A stretch of DNA of 64,000 nucleotides from Panulirus ornatus (GCF_036320965.1 NC_092262.1:2772253-2836252), one strand, 5' to 3'; positions 26,876 to 44,500 are shown, numbered from the stretch's first letter. Made by a program: numbers and translations. Notes: generated by a model from the letters alone, not told the origin.

Positions 26876-27190
26876 GTGCACCCTGACTAGTCTCAAACCG
26901 CAGCATACCACTAACAAAATACTTCTAACACGTCCTTAAACCTTAGTAAACTACTAACAAAGTATAATATCTCGTGTTACACCATGAAATATCAATAACA
27001 AGGCTGCCAGTCCCCTATTAACCAAAACTGCGTGTTAAATCATAAAATGCCACCAACAATGCACCCTGGTCAGCTTTAAATCAAAGCACACAACAAACAA
27101 AAGCGACCAAGCCTATGTTAAACGCAGAAAACTTCTAGCATAAGCACCAGATTTTGGGTTAAACTAGAGCATATAACAAAGAAAAACAGT
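26876..27190. repeat. Degenerate minisatellite, ~40-46 bp period
   Basis: About seven diverged units sharing a core like TTAAACC..AGCATA..ACTAACAAA, for example near 26897-26920, 26937-26960, 27031-27055, 27075-27100, 27118-27140 and 27158-27180. Unit edges are approximate and identity between units is low. Confidence 0.5.
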
Positions 27191-27589
27191 TCATCCCATT
27201 TTGTATAGAATTCTACCGGAAATACTCTGTATCGTTTCTTCTTTTTCCCATTCATTAACCATTTCCTATTTGAATTAATGCCTTAGAAGTGGACTTTAGA
27301 TTATTGCTCATACTACCATTCATGATCTTGTTGATCTTTTTACGGTCTATACACTATGATTGCTTCTTATTTTCAAATTATTTGTGTTTACATTTTATAT
27401 GTAAGGTTATAATGCTGGTTTCACACTTTTTTCTTTTTTTTGTTTTTTTGTATATTCTTAAAGCCTGACTGAAATAAGATAGATGATTTTGGGTAACTAG
27501 TGTTTGAGCACCCATCTAATTGCAATCTAGAACTGAGAAAATTAGATCACAGAAAAGTATATTGATAACTTTATATATGCCGTTTTTTC
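27191..27589. other. Unassigned AT-rich sequence
   Basis: AT-rich with T-runs near 27427-27450. I see no gene or element. Confidence 0.5.
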
Positions 27590-28292
27590 AGTTATTTGTG
27601 CATGTATTAATATATATTCCTATGAGTCCACGAGGAAAACGAAACACGATAAGTTCCCAGGTGCAGTTTCGTGTAATGATCACATCATCAGGGAAGAAAC
27701 AAGAGAGATATATAATAGTCAGTTGATATGAAACGAAGAGACGTAACAAAGACGCCATTTGGTAAACATGCGATTGTCCCGCATCATAAACTATTATGTG
27801 GACAAGAAGGTAAATTGTTTGCAAATTTTATCAACAATAAAGTAATCCAATTTATATAGACCATCACTAATATTAAGATCATAATTCTTTCTGTATTTCA
27901 TAATAGAAGATTCAGTGATGTTTCTCATGGTACTGGTGTTAGAGTTGATAACTAGGGTGGCATTAATCCAGTCAATACAATGATTATAGTTTCTATCGTG
28001 ATTAAACAAGGCATTTGATTCTTGACCCATTCTTATACTATATTTATATTGCTTAAGTCTAACAGAAAGATCCTTACCAGTCTGCCCGACATAAAACATA
28101 CCACAATTTCTACATGGCACTTTATAGATGCACCCAGGAGAATTCTCTGGTGAGTTCCTGATTAAGATATTCTTTATAGTATTATTGTTGCTGAAGGCAG
28201 CATTTACATTAAAGGATTTAAGCAACATGGGAAGTAAAGTAAAACTATTATTAAGAGGGAGAACTGAAAGATTCTTGGTGTCAATGGGAGGT
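27590..28292 (-). mobile_element. Penelope-like element fragment with GIY-YIG endonuclease (PLE2)
   Basis: The 144-codon frame 27794-28228 on the minus strand contains IYKVPCRNCGMFYVGQTGKD, the GIY-YIG motif of Penelope endonucleases (IYK..C..C..YVGQTG..L..RL), followed by NHCIDWINATLV. The 3' untranslated part (~27600-27760) matches that of PLE1. The RT part is missing: at 28292 the sequence changes abruptly to an RTE fragment. The Cys pair and the YVGQT core are intact, so this piece is better preserved than PLE1. Confidence 0.85.
27794..28228 (-). pseudogene. Penelope GIY-YIG endonuclease domain fragment (144 aa)
   Basis: Domain in order: LLKSFNVNAAF (linker), IYKVPC..C (residues ~33-42), FYVGQTGKDLSVRL (~45-58), HDRNYNHCIDW (~77-87), then IMKYRKNYDLN near the C-terminus. 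In Penelope-like elements this domain nicks DNA for target-primed reverse transcription. No RT is encoded upstream in this copy, so it is a truncated remnant. Confidence 0.8.
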
Positions 28293-28850
28293 TTGGGCTT
28301 TGCCTTTGTACAATTACACTATGCATGCATTCCGCCATTCCTCAAGCACTTCACCATGAGCCATACATACATTGAATAATCTCACCAACTAGTCAACAAC
28401 ACAGTCACTCCATATTTAATAAATATCACTGCAATACCATCCAAACCCGTCGTCTTGCCGGCTTTCATCTTCTGCAAAGCATTCACTACCTCTTCTCTGT
28501 TATCAAACCATTCTCCCTGACCCTCTCACTTCGCAAACCACCTCGACCAAATCACCTTATATCTGCCACTTTATCTTCTAGCATATTCAACAAACCTTCA
28601 GAATACTCACTCAATCTCCTCACATCACCACTACTTATTATTACCACCCCATTAGCCCCTTCACTGATGTTCCCATTTGTTCGCTTCTCTTACGCACTTT
28701 ATGTACCTCCTTACAAAACATTCTTTTATTCTCCCAAAATTTAATGATACTCTTTCACACCAACTCCCATTTGCCCTCTTTTTCACCTTTTGCGCCTTTT
28801 TCTCGATCTCCTGCTTCTTTCTTTTATACATCTCCCAGACATCAGCATCA
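28293..28850 (-). mobile_element. Old RTE-clade LINE fragment (R12)
   Basis: Minus-strand RTE sequence from residue ~560 (the plus-strand CTTTGCCTTTGTACAAT motif) back through AGLDGIA-like text to the basic linker at ~residue 375. The 75-codon piece 28661-28888 reads EMYKRKKQEIEKKAQKVKKRANGSW. It is diverged, with small deletions, and has no tail. Confidence 0.78.
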
Positions 28851-29508
28851 GTGAAGAAAATCTGAAGCATATTATGTGCTATATGCAACTACACCTTCCT
28901 CTTTTGTTGGCGAAATTTGAACAGTATTTTGCTTAAGAAAAATTACAAGATGTGAGGGATAAGCACTAGGTAAAAGATCGTTACGCTTTTGAAAGACCAG
29001 AGACTGCTGTCGGGCTAAACCTAACTACTAATCAAGAAAATGAGCTCATCTGACAAGTGATACATTATTAAGAATCAGGCACAAGACATTATCTCTGTCA
29101 TCATTATGAATAAGTGTTTCCAAGGAATATCTACATTTCACTTGGGAAAGTATCTTGATTTTGATACCTTTCACAAGTATGTACTTCTCCGAAAATAGTT
29201 TCTCAACCTTAACAAAGCATAAAAACTAAGAAATAAACCGACTCAATCCTACAGCTGACATGTGTGTGGCGTTATCCTCCTGCAAACGAGACTAGGCCAA
29301 TATAACTAGTAACAAGCAGGCACACCAGGCGTGTACACTGAACTGGTAACTCCATACTATTTTTCTCTGCTTGTTGCAATTTACACAGTAGTTCTACATA
29401 TTTTGTAATGATATTTGTATCGATACAATTTACATTAGCACACTTTCAACTTATACAATTATTTTGAATCCATATATGTATGCATATGTTTGAATGTATG
29501 TAGGTGTA
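28851..29508. other. Unassigned sequence
   Basis: Nothing recognised. No long open frame, no simple repeat of note. Confidence 0.5.
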
Positions 29509-29766
29509 CATGTACGTTTTTTTTTTTTTTTTTTTCATACTATTTGCCATTTCCCGCGTTAGCGAGGTAGCGTTAAGAACAGAGAACTGGGCCTTAGAGG
29601 GAATATCCTCACCTGACCCCCTTCTCTGTTCCTTCTTTTGGAAAATTAAAAAAAAACAAGAAAGGGGAGGATTTCCAGCCACCCGCTCCCTCCCCTTTTA
29701 GTCGCCTTCTACGACACGCAGGGAATACGTGGGAAGTATTCTTTCTCCCCTATCCCCCATGTACGT
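29509..29766 (-). mobile_element. Short non-autonomous RTE derivative (S2) with target-site duplication
   Basis: The element occupies 29518-29757 in minus orientation, ending in an A-run (T-run 29518-29534). It is flanked by the direct repeat CATGTACGT at 29509-29517 and 29758-29766. The sequence is very close to S1, including GCGAGGTAGCG at the tail and the AGAAAGAATACTTCCCACG block near its 5' end. The 5' end is shorter by a few bases, starting at GGGGGATAGGGG on the minus strand. This insertion is in non-TA unique DNA, so the true boundaries and the 9-bp duplication are visible. Confidence 0.88.
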
Positions 29767-30690
29767 ATTTATTGGTAATAAGTTTTCATACCGGAGGGAG
29801 AAAGGTACAACAGACGTTTAATCAGATTGGGTCGCAATAAAAAAATGTTTGAAAAACATTGCTTTAGGCAGTGCTGAGTCAAGTCCTGGGCTGACCGGGT
29901 GGTTCTCCGAGACGATAGATTCTTGGGGGCGCCAAAAGACGGAGAAAGAATATCTTGATATGTTAATTAGTGTAAATGTAAGAGAAAATGAAAACAGTTT
30001 ATCTGAGGCACAGCTCTAATTGTTCGGGATTTTTTGTCTCTTACATTGACTAAACCGTGCCGTCTGCTTTAAGAGAACAAGAAGGAATTATTGCATCATC
30101 CTTCCACATCAGGAGTAATGTAGACATGGTAAGTCGCGAGGTTAGAGCTCAAAGTTTATCCTTACTAATTTTTGTCTTTATAACACAAAACGAAGGGATG
30201 CATATCTTTGGTGATGGGGTGCATGACATACGTTCAGGCATATTAGTCCTAAAAGGCATTTTGTTCTATCTGTTTCCCACACAGCGTGTTGCCGGAGGGA
30301 GTGGAGAGTGGGAAGAGAGCATTTGATCTTCTACCCTTATCTTCTACTGTTTTAAGGGAACTGCATATTTTCAATGTAGTTAAGACAAGACCATCTCGCT
30401 TTTAACTTAGGTTTGTTTAATCTTAGAATCTATGTTTATGTAACGAATAATCATTAAATGCATAATGTATAAAGTTATAAACCACAGTTATTACTAAGTA
30501 TACCTTCTTGTATATCTGCCATCTTGACAACGTAGCTGCATCCCACAAACCGGCTTATCCAAATCGTGGAAATATCCAACCCCAACTTGAACTTAGGTTG
30601 TCATATAATTAGTTACTTAAATACTAGTATGAACTCTTAGTTCTGTAATATCTGCTTGATTTCCGTAAGGTCATTTACTTGAGAGGCTTT
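29767..30690. other. Unassigned sequence, with possible decayed hAT-like termini near 29830-29935
   Basis: Mostly unrecognised. GGGTCGCAATAAAA (29829) and a run resembling AAAACATTGCTTTAGG, then GGGGGCGCCAAAAG (29925), look like the GGGTCGC / GGGGGCGCCAAAAG text common inside hAT-type ends. I could not pair proper terminal repeats. Open frames here (for example 30057-30326) match nothing I know. Confidence 0.3.
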
Positions 30691-30692
30691 TT

Positions 30693-30718
30693 ATATACAT
30701 ACATACATACATATACAC

Positions 30719-30749
<31 letters not shown>

Positions 30750-30766
30750 CATGAATACATACATAC
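30693..30766. repeat. (CATA)n microsatellite
   Basis: Imperfect CATA tetranucleotide repeats, about 74 bp with two interruptions. Confidence 0.9.
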
Positions 30767-31170
30767 TTATACAGGTACATATATATCTGTATAACCACCT
30801 TCACTTCCAGTCGGGACAGTCAGCGTTGTCAATCGTATCTTTAGATGGGTTATGAGCCTAGGGAATATTGATTCGGTGCTTCAAAGCTCTCATTAATGAC
30901 CGAGGATAGAGGAACGGGAGCTGGCACTGGCCGGCATGTGAGGTTGTGACAGGGGAACAAGGAAAAGAGGTAAGAGTGGTTTGAGAAGAAGACGGTGATA
31001 GCTGACACCTACATAAAGCGCAGTATTTCATTTAACAGAAATTTAAATAAACAGGACAAAGTAAAAATGCTGAAAGCGATATTAGCCATTAGGACGTTAT
31101 TTGCAGCTTGTGCTAGAGAGCTGCAAAATTCCATTATAATGCAACTCCCTTTTCCCCCATATTCATTTCT

Positions 31171-31172
<2 letters not shown>
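30767..31172. other. Unassigned sequence
   Basis: Nothing recognised between the two microsatellites. Confidence 0.5.

Positions 31173-31211
<39 letters not shown>
31173..31211. repeat. (CA)n microsatellite
   Basis: About 39 bp of pure CA. Confidence 0.95.
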
Positions 31212-31212
<1 letters not shown>

Positions 31213-32265
31213 GATCGTATAAGCGTAAACGCACCTGATATTGTTGGAACTGTGGTAACAAAGATTGATGAAGAAAATAGGTTTTTATCTTTGCTGTCCA
31301 GAAGGGTTCATGACAGCTAAGAGGGAATGAAAAGACAAAGGAGGAGAATAGAGTCTTCTAATAAGATATAATCTTAAGTTTAAAAAAGAAAAAGAAATAG
31401 ATAGCCCATGCAGACAATACATATTGGGAGGAGTAGGGATAATACTCATAACGTTGCAGACCAAACATATAATGACAACAACGACGAGACAATCAGGAAG
31501 GTGAATGAACCAATAAGATACGCATTTCTCAGAGAATGTAAAGCATTGAGAATTATGGATTTCTATCATAACGAGATATATTGACGAGATTTAGATTATC
31601 ACGGTGACAGGGATCACGTAGACACAGGTTCCTAGAGTGCTTACAGGAGATTTTCCTATATGAATAGGATGTTAGTGTTCACATTAAGATGACAGGACTC
31701 GAGTCAGTCTCATTACTAGATCTTCACACATACCAGCATGGACATTTGAATTATCATATATCATTCATTAATTGGAAAAGGTGATCATATAATGTTCCGA
31801 TGAGTTTGTTGATGTGGTAGGCCAGGGAGTTAAAAGAGGAGATATAAAATGGTAGTTACTCTGGACTTGATCATTTTTATGGCAACATAGATTGGAAGAT
31901 GGAGTTCAGTATCCAGGAATGAGGGTCTTGCGGTGAAAGATTCTGAGACATCTACAACGAAGGAGTGGGAATCTCTAGCCTTTCCTACAGAGGGAAGAAT
32001 GGCTTTATCAACGATATTATAAAAAAAGTGAGCTTTGAAAAGTGCAGTGGCGGAGGTATAAGCGACACTTTAGCCAGCCAGCTTATGTAATGCATAAGAG
32101 AGCAAGGAAGAAGTGTAACAGGATATGAAAGGTGAAACAGATATTTTGAAAAGAATATTGCAGACAAGACAGGAGAAAACCAAATATTTTTCATAAATTC
32201 GTCAGAAGCAGATAATCAATTAAACAGAGGATAATTAGCTTAAAGTATTCTAAAGATAGAATATT
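31212..32265. other. Unassigned sequence
   Basis: No convincing gene or element. It may include further decayed LINE sequence continuous with the RT fragment downstream, but I cannot show it. Confidence 0.4.
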
Positions 32266-32485
32266 TGGGGGTGATGTAAGGATGTATGAAGAACTGAGCT
32301 ATAAGGTTATGGAAATATCGATCACAAAACATCTGGAATACTTTATAGAAGGGAGAAGTTACCTAAGTGATGATCAATTCGGTTTTGGGTCATATATAAC
32401 GAATCTCTTACATTTCTATGAGGTATTGAGCTCTGTCTTAGGCAAAGTAGATTGTTTTATCATGCTGGCAAAAAGTAGTTGACAC
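32266..32485 (+). mobile_element. Decayed LINE reverse-transcriptase fragment, not RTE
   Basis: The frame 32282-32482 includes ITKHLEYF..YLSDDQFGFGS and TNLLHFYEVLSSVLGKVD, which reads like the RT stretch ITKHLE..LIS..QFGFR.G.S..TNLL.FY..V....D of jockey/CR1-type LINEs. Only ~60 codons are recognisable. The expected DF.KAFD motif A is already lost. Confidence 0.55.
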
Positions 32486-38747
<6,262 letters not shown>

Positions 38748-38828
<81 letters not shown>

Positions 38829-38830
38829 CA
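38748..38830. repeat. (TA)n array between R15 and S3
   Basis: About 76 bp of TA plus a short AAATACATA transition. Confidence 0.93.
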
Positions 38831-39068
38831 TATCCCTGGGGATAGGGGATTAAGAATACTTCCTACGTATTCCCTGCGTGTCGTAGAAGGCGACTAAAAG
38901 GAGAGGGAGCGGGAGGCTGGAAATCATCCCCTCTCGTTTTTTTTTTTAATTTTCCAAAAGAAGGAACAGAGGGGGGCCAGGTGAGGATATTCCACAAAGG
39001 CCCAGTCCTCTGCTCTTAACGCTACCTCGCTAACGCGGGAAATGGCGAATAGTTTAAAAGAAATAGAA

Positions 39069-39070
<2 letters not shown>
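38831..39070 (+). mobile_element. Short non-autonomous RTE derivative (S3)
   Basis: Plus-strand element of ~240 bp: 5' end TATCCCTGGGGATAGGGG, a block close to the RTE 5' UTR (..AGAATACTTCCTACG..GTCGTAGAAGGCGACTA..), a short middle, then the tail hairpin GCTACCTCGCTAACGCGGG (~39021-39040) and an A-rich end that becomes (TA)n. It is absent from the right inverted arm, so it inserted, or was lost, after the arms diverged. Confidence 0.82.

Positions 39071-39154
<84 letters not shown>
39071..39154. repeat. (TA)n array between S3 and R16
   Basis: About 84 bp of TA. Confidence 0.95.
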
Positions 39155-39161
<7 letters not shown>

Positions 39162-39647
39162 TTATTTATTTTCCTTTGTCGGTGTCTCCCGCGTTTGCAA
39201 GGTAGCGCAAGTAAACAGACGAAAGAAATGACCCAACCACCTCCATACACATGTATATACATACACGTCCACACACGCAAATATACATACCTATACATCA
39301 CAATGTACACATATATATATAAACACACAGACACATACATATATACCCATGCACACAATTCACACTGTCTGCCTTTATTCATTCCCATCGCCACCTCGCC
39401 ACACATGGAATACCATCCCCCTCCCCCTCATATGTGCGAGGTAGCGCCAGGAAAAGACAACAAAGGCCCCATTTGTTTACACTCAGTCTCTAGCTTTCAT
39501 GCAATAATGTCCGAAACCACAGCTCCCTTTCGACATCCAGGCCCCACACAACTTTCCATGGTTTACACCAGACGCTTCACATGCCCTGATTCAATCCACT
39601 GACAGCACGTCAACCCCGGTATACCACATCGATCCAAATACGATCAT

Positions 39648-39810
39648 ACGATCATATCAAAGCAAAAGTGAAAGTATTCATTGAAAATATCTAAGTTAGT
39701 GTTGATATCAGTCCTGTTTTCTGGTCTGTCCTGATAGAAAACAGGACTGATATCAACACTAACTTAGATATTTTCAATGAATACTTTCACTTTTGCTTTG
39801 ATATGATCGT
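39648..39810. repeat. Perfect 75-bp inverted repeat with 13-bp loop
   Basis: 39648-39722 and 39736-39810 are exact reverse complements, loop 39723-39735. The right arm is Rex1-like coding sequence; the left arm is its fold-back copy at the element's 5' junction. The same structure is at 55214-55376. Confidence 0.95.
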
Positions 39811-39881
39811 ACCCACCAAAACAATAAAGATATACCCAAACAATAAACCATGGATTAAAAAAGAACTAAAATCTATGCTAA

Positions 39882-41582
39882 ATGAAAAACACAGACTCAT
39901 GCGAAATGGAAGTGATGTTGAAAGAAGAACATTGCAAAGTAATATTGATAAAAAAAATTACTGAATCGAAAAGAATATACAAAGAAAAAGTTGAAGGCTT
40001 GTTTAAAACAAACAGAGTAAAAGACGCTTGGAAAGGACTTAAAACCCTGTGCGGGCACAAGAAGAAACAAAGTGTGCCTGAACCGGAAAATATCAACACA
40101 TATGTAAATGAAATGAACGCGTTCTTTGCGAGATTTGAAAGACATGATTTCAGTGATGCGTGTAATGAGGTAATGACAGAAATTCAATCTAACAATGATG
40201 AAAGAATTATAGTTAGGCAAGAAGACGTACAGAAGTCCCTGCAGAATATTCGGGCAGGTAAAGCTACAGGGCCAGACGGGATACCTGCTGGGGTACTTAA
40301 ATGCTGTGCAAAACAATTGACACCCGTACTGACCACATTATTTCAGGACTCGCTGGATCAGGGAGTGGTGCCTTATAAATGGAAAGAATCTGAAGTGAAA
40401 CCTATTGCAAAAATTAATCACCCAAAAGATCACAAAGACTTCAGACCTGTAGTACTAACATCTAATATTATGAAATGTTTAGAAGGCATTGTGAAAAACT
40501 ATATCTGTGAAAAAACAAATAATTTAAAAGACCCTATGCAATTTGCTTATCGTAATAATAGGAGTGTACAGGATGCAACACTTGTACTATTAAATGATAT
40601 TAATAAGCATTTAGATAAGCCCAAATCACAAATTAGAGCACTATACATTGATTTTAGTTCAGCATTTAATACAATGCAACCTCATATTTTGCTCAATAAA
40701 ATGCTAGAATTGGGTGTAAATAGAAATATCTTAATATGGATTTTTAGCTTTTTAACCCAGAGACCCCAATATACCAATGTAAATAATGTTAAGTCTAATG
40801 TGATAGTCACCAACACAGGAGCCCCCCAAGCTCTTTTCACCTTGTATACAGATGATTGTAGAAGTGAAATTGATGATTGTACTATTATAAAATATGCTGA
40901 CGATACAGTTATCTTAGGAAAAATTGTAAATAATAATTATGAAGGCTATTTAACTCAAGTTAAAAAATTCGTTGACTGGAGTAAACAAAATTTTTTGGAG
41001 CTTAATGTAAAGAAAACGAAAGAGATGATATTTGATTTCAGAACTAAAAATAAACACGTACCAGACCTATTAACAATTGAGGAAGAAAACGTAGAAAGAG
41101 TAAACCAGTATAAGTATTTGGGCTTTATGATTGATGACCAGTTGAAGGGAAGTGTTAATACAGATATGGTGTCAAGGAAATGTAACCAAAGATTACACTT
41201 TGTACGTATCTTGCATAACCTACATGTAGATAAAATGGTCATTAGCCTATTTTACAAAACAATTTTAGAATCAGTTACAAATTTTTCAATCACTGCCTGG
41301 TATGGAAAACTTACGTGCAAAGATAAAAAGAAGTTGGGAAGGATTGTTAAGAAAGCAAGAAAACTAGGTGCAGAGACCACATCATTGAATAAGCTGTATC
41401 AAAAAGGTACAATGAAACAAGTAGACAGAATGATGAAAGATGTAACGCATCCGTTACATAATTGTTACACGTATCTTAAATCTGGTAGAAGGCTAGCTCT
41501 GCCCAAGCTGCGCACTGACAGATACAAAAAGTCGTTTGTACCTAAAAGCATTCTGCTTTTCAATCATCTATCATCACTATAA
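39882..41582 (+). pseudogene. Rex1/Babar-like reverse transcriptase (566 codons open, motif B damaged)
   Basis: From ~residue 25 the frame follows the family: VWKGLKT-like linker (AWKGLKTLCGHKKK), AGKATGPDGIPAGVLK, DHKDFRPVVLTSNIMKCLE, QFAYRNNRSVQDA, LYIDFSSAFNTM (motif A), KYADDTVILG (motif C, catalytic Asp pair) and LNVKKTKEMIFDF (motif D). Motif B reads TGAPQ then directly ALFTLYTDDC: about six residues (the G-C-V-L-S-P part usual in LINEs) are deleted in frame, which should inactivate the enzyme. The first ~24 residues are out of frame: an A-run at 39952-39959 is one base long, and the true upstream frame reads through NEKHRLMRNGS. The partner at 53442-55142 has the same deletion. Confidence 0.82.
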
Positions 41583-44500
41583 CTTCTAGCTTTAAGTTCC
41601 ATGATAACTGTAGATGATGGTTCATGATAGGGATGGTGACAAGCTGATATCGGATGTACACAATAGCAAAGTAACATTTTATATGAAATAACCTATGCAA
41701 TATTTCTTGTTAATATTTTAATGTCTTTTTTTTTTTTTTACAACTACTAAGGAGGTCTAAAGCCAAAACGAATTTCATTTTCTATTACATTTTGTATAAC
41801 AATTTCACGAATAAAGTATCTTATCTTATCTTATTCCTTGCCCGCCTTTCACCCTCCTGCATGTTCAGGCCCCGATCACTCAAAATCTTTTTCACTCCAT
41901 CTTTCCACCTCCAATTTGGTCTCCCACTTCCCCTCGTTAACTCCACCTCCGACACATATATCCTCTTGGTCAATCTTTCCTCACTCATTCTCTCCATGTG
42001 CCCAAACCATTTGAAAACACCCTCTTCTGCTCTCTCAACCACGTTCTTTTTATTTCCAAACATCTCTCTTACCCTTACATTACTTACTCGATCAAACCAC
42101 CGCACACCACACATTGTCCTCAAACATCTCATTTCCAGCACATCCACCCTCCTGCGCACAACTCTATCCATAGCCCACGCCTCGCAACCATACAACATTG
42201 TTGGAACCACTATTCCTTCAGACATACACATTTTTGCTTTCCGAGATAATGTTCTCGACTTCCACACATTCTTCAAGGCTCCCAGGATTTTCGCCCCCTC
42301 CCCCACCCTATGATTCACTTCCGCTTCCATGGTTCCATCCGCTGCCAGATCCACTCCCAGATATCTAAAACACTTTACTTCCTCCAGTTTTTCTCCATTC
42401 AAACTTACCTCCCAATTGACTTGACCCTCAACCCTACTGTACCTAATAACCTTGCTCTTATTCACATTTACTCTTAACTTTCTTCTTTCACACACTTTAC
42501 CAAACTCAGTTACCAGCTTCTGCAGTTTCTCACATGAATCAGCCACCAGCGCTGTATCATCAGCGAACAACAACTGACTCACTTCCCAAGCTCTCTCATC
42601 CACAACAGACTTCATACTTGCCCCTCTTTCCAAAACTTTTGCATTCACCTCTCTAACAACCCCATCCATAAACAAATTAAACAACCATGGAGACATCACA
42701 CACCCCTGCCGCAAACTTACATTCACTGAGAACCAATCACTTTCCTCTCTACCTACACGTACACATGCCTTACATCCTCGATAAAAACTTTTCACTGCTT
42801 CTAACAACTTGCCTCCCACACCATATATTCTTAATACCTTCCACAGAGCATCTCCATCAATTCTATTATATGCCTTCTCCAGATCCATAAATGCTACATA
42901 CAAATCCATTTGCTTTTCTAAGTATTTCTCACAAACATTTTTCAAAGCAAACACCTGATCCACAATCCTCTACCACTTCTGAAACCACACTGATCTTCCC
43001 CAATATGATGCTCTGTACATGCCTTCACCTTCTCAATCAATACCCTCCCATATAATTTACCAGGAATACTCAACATACTTATACCTCTGTAATTTGAGCA
43101 CTCACTCTTATCCCCTTTGCCTTTGTACAGTGGCTCTATGCACTCATTCCGCCAATCCTCAGGCACCTCACCATGAGTCATACATACATTAAATAACCTT
43201 ACCAACCAGTCAACAATACAGTCACCCCCTTTTTCAATAGATTCCACTGCAATACCATCCAAACCTGCTGCCTTGCCGGCTTTCATCTTCCGTAAAGCTT
43301 TTACTACCTCTTCTCTGTTTACCAAATCATTTTCCTTAACCCTCTCACTTTGCACACAACCTCGACCAAAACACCCTATATCTGCCAATCTATCATCAAA
43401 CACATTCAACAAACTTTCAAAATACTCACTCCATCTCCTTCTCATATCACCACTATATGTTATCACCTCCCCATTAGCGCCCTTCACTGAAGTTCCCATT
43501 TGCTCCCTTGTCTTACGCACTTTATTTACCTCCTTCCAGAACATCTTTTTATTCTCCCTAAAATTTAATGATACTCTCTCACCCCAACTCTCATTTGCCC
43601 TCTTTTTCACCTCTTGCACCTTTCTCTTGACCTCCTGTCTCTTTCTTTTATACATCTCCCACTCAATTGCATTTTTTCCCTGCAAAAATAGTCAAATGCC
43701 TCTCTCTTCTCTTTCACTAATAATCTTACTTCTTCATCCCACCACTCACTACCCTTTCTAATCAACCCACCTCCCACGCTTCTCATGCCACAAGCATCTT
43801 TTGCGCACTCCATCAATGATTCTCTAAATACATCCCATTACTCCCCCACTCCCCTTACTTCTGTTGTTCTCACCTTTTTCCATTCTGTATTCAGTCTCTC
43901 CTGGTACTTCCTCACACAAGTCTCCTTCCCAAGCTCACTTACTCTCACCACCCACTTCACCCCAACATTCACGCTTCTTTTCTGAAAACCCATACAAATC
44001 TTCACCTTAGCCTCCATAAGATAATGATCAGACATCCCTCCAGTTGCACCTCTCATCACATTAACATCCAAAAGTCTCTCTTTCGCGCGCATGTCAATTA
44101 ACACGTGCTACAATAACGCTCTCTGGCCATCTTTCCTATTTACATACGTATACTTATGTATATCTCGCTTTTTAAACCAGGTATTCCCAATCACCAGTCC
44201 TTTTTCAGCACATAAATCTACAAGCTCCTCACCATTTCCATTTACAGCACTGAACACCCCATGTATGCCAATTATTCCCTCAACTGCCACATTACTCACC
44301 TTTGCATTAAAAACACCCATCACTGTAACCCGGTCTTGTGCATCAAAACCACTAACACACTCATTCAGCTGTTCCCAAAACACTTGCCTCTCATGATCTT
44401 TCTTCTCATGCCCAAGTGCATATGCACCAATAATCACCCATCTCTATCCATCAACTTTTAGTTTTACCCATATTAATCGAGAATTTGCTTTCTTACATTC

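Larger units (their letters stand above)
39641..41835 (+). mobile_element. Rex1/Babar-like LINE, 5'-truncated, nested in R16
   Basis: Plus-strand element. The 5' end is a perfect 75-bp inverted repeat (39648-39722 / 39736-39810). The coding text NNKPWIKKELKSMLNEKHRLMRNGS (linker between EN and RT) begins near 39840, followed by the RT ORF, a ~230-bp 3' UTR with an AATAAA-like CGAATAAAG at ~41811, and a short terminal TATCT/CTTAT repeat (41817-41835). No endonuclease domain is present. Linker and RT text resemble Rex1/Babar LINEs known from fish and invertebrates. Confidence 0.82.

Noticed and set aside
30057..30326. 89-codon plus-strand frame in unassigned DNA
   Set aside because: No motif, no support from neighbours; frames of this length arise by chance.
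31009..31209. Cys-Val-rich small protein on the minus strand over the (CA)n repeat
   Set aside because: Translation of the CA microsatellite.
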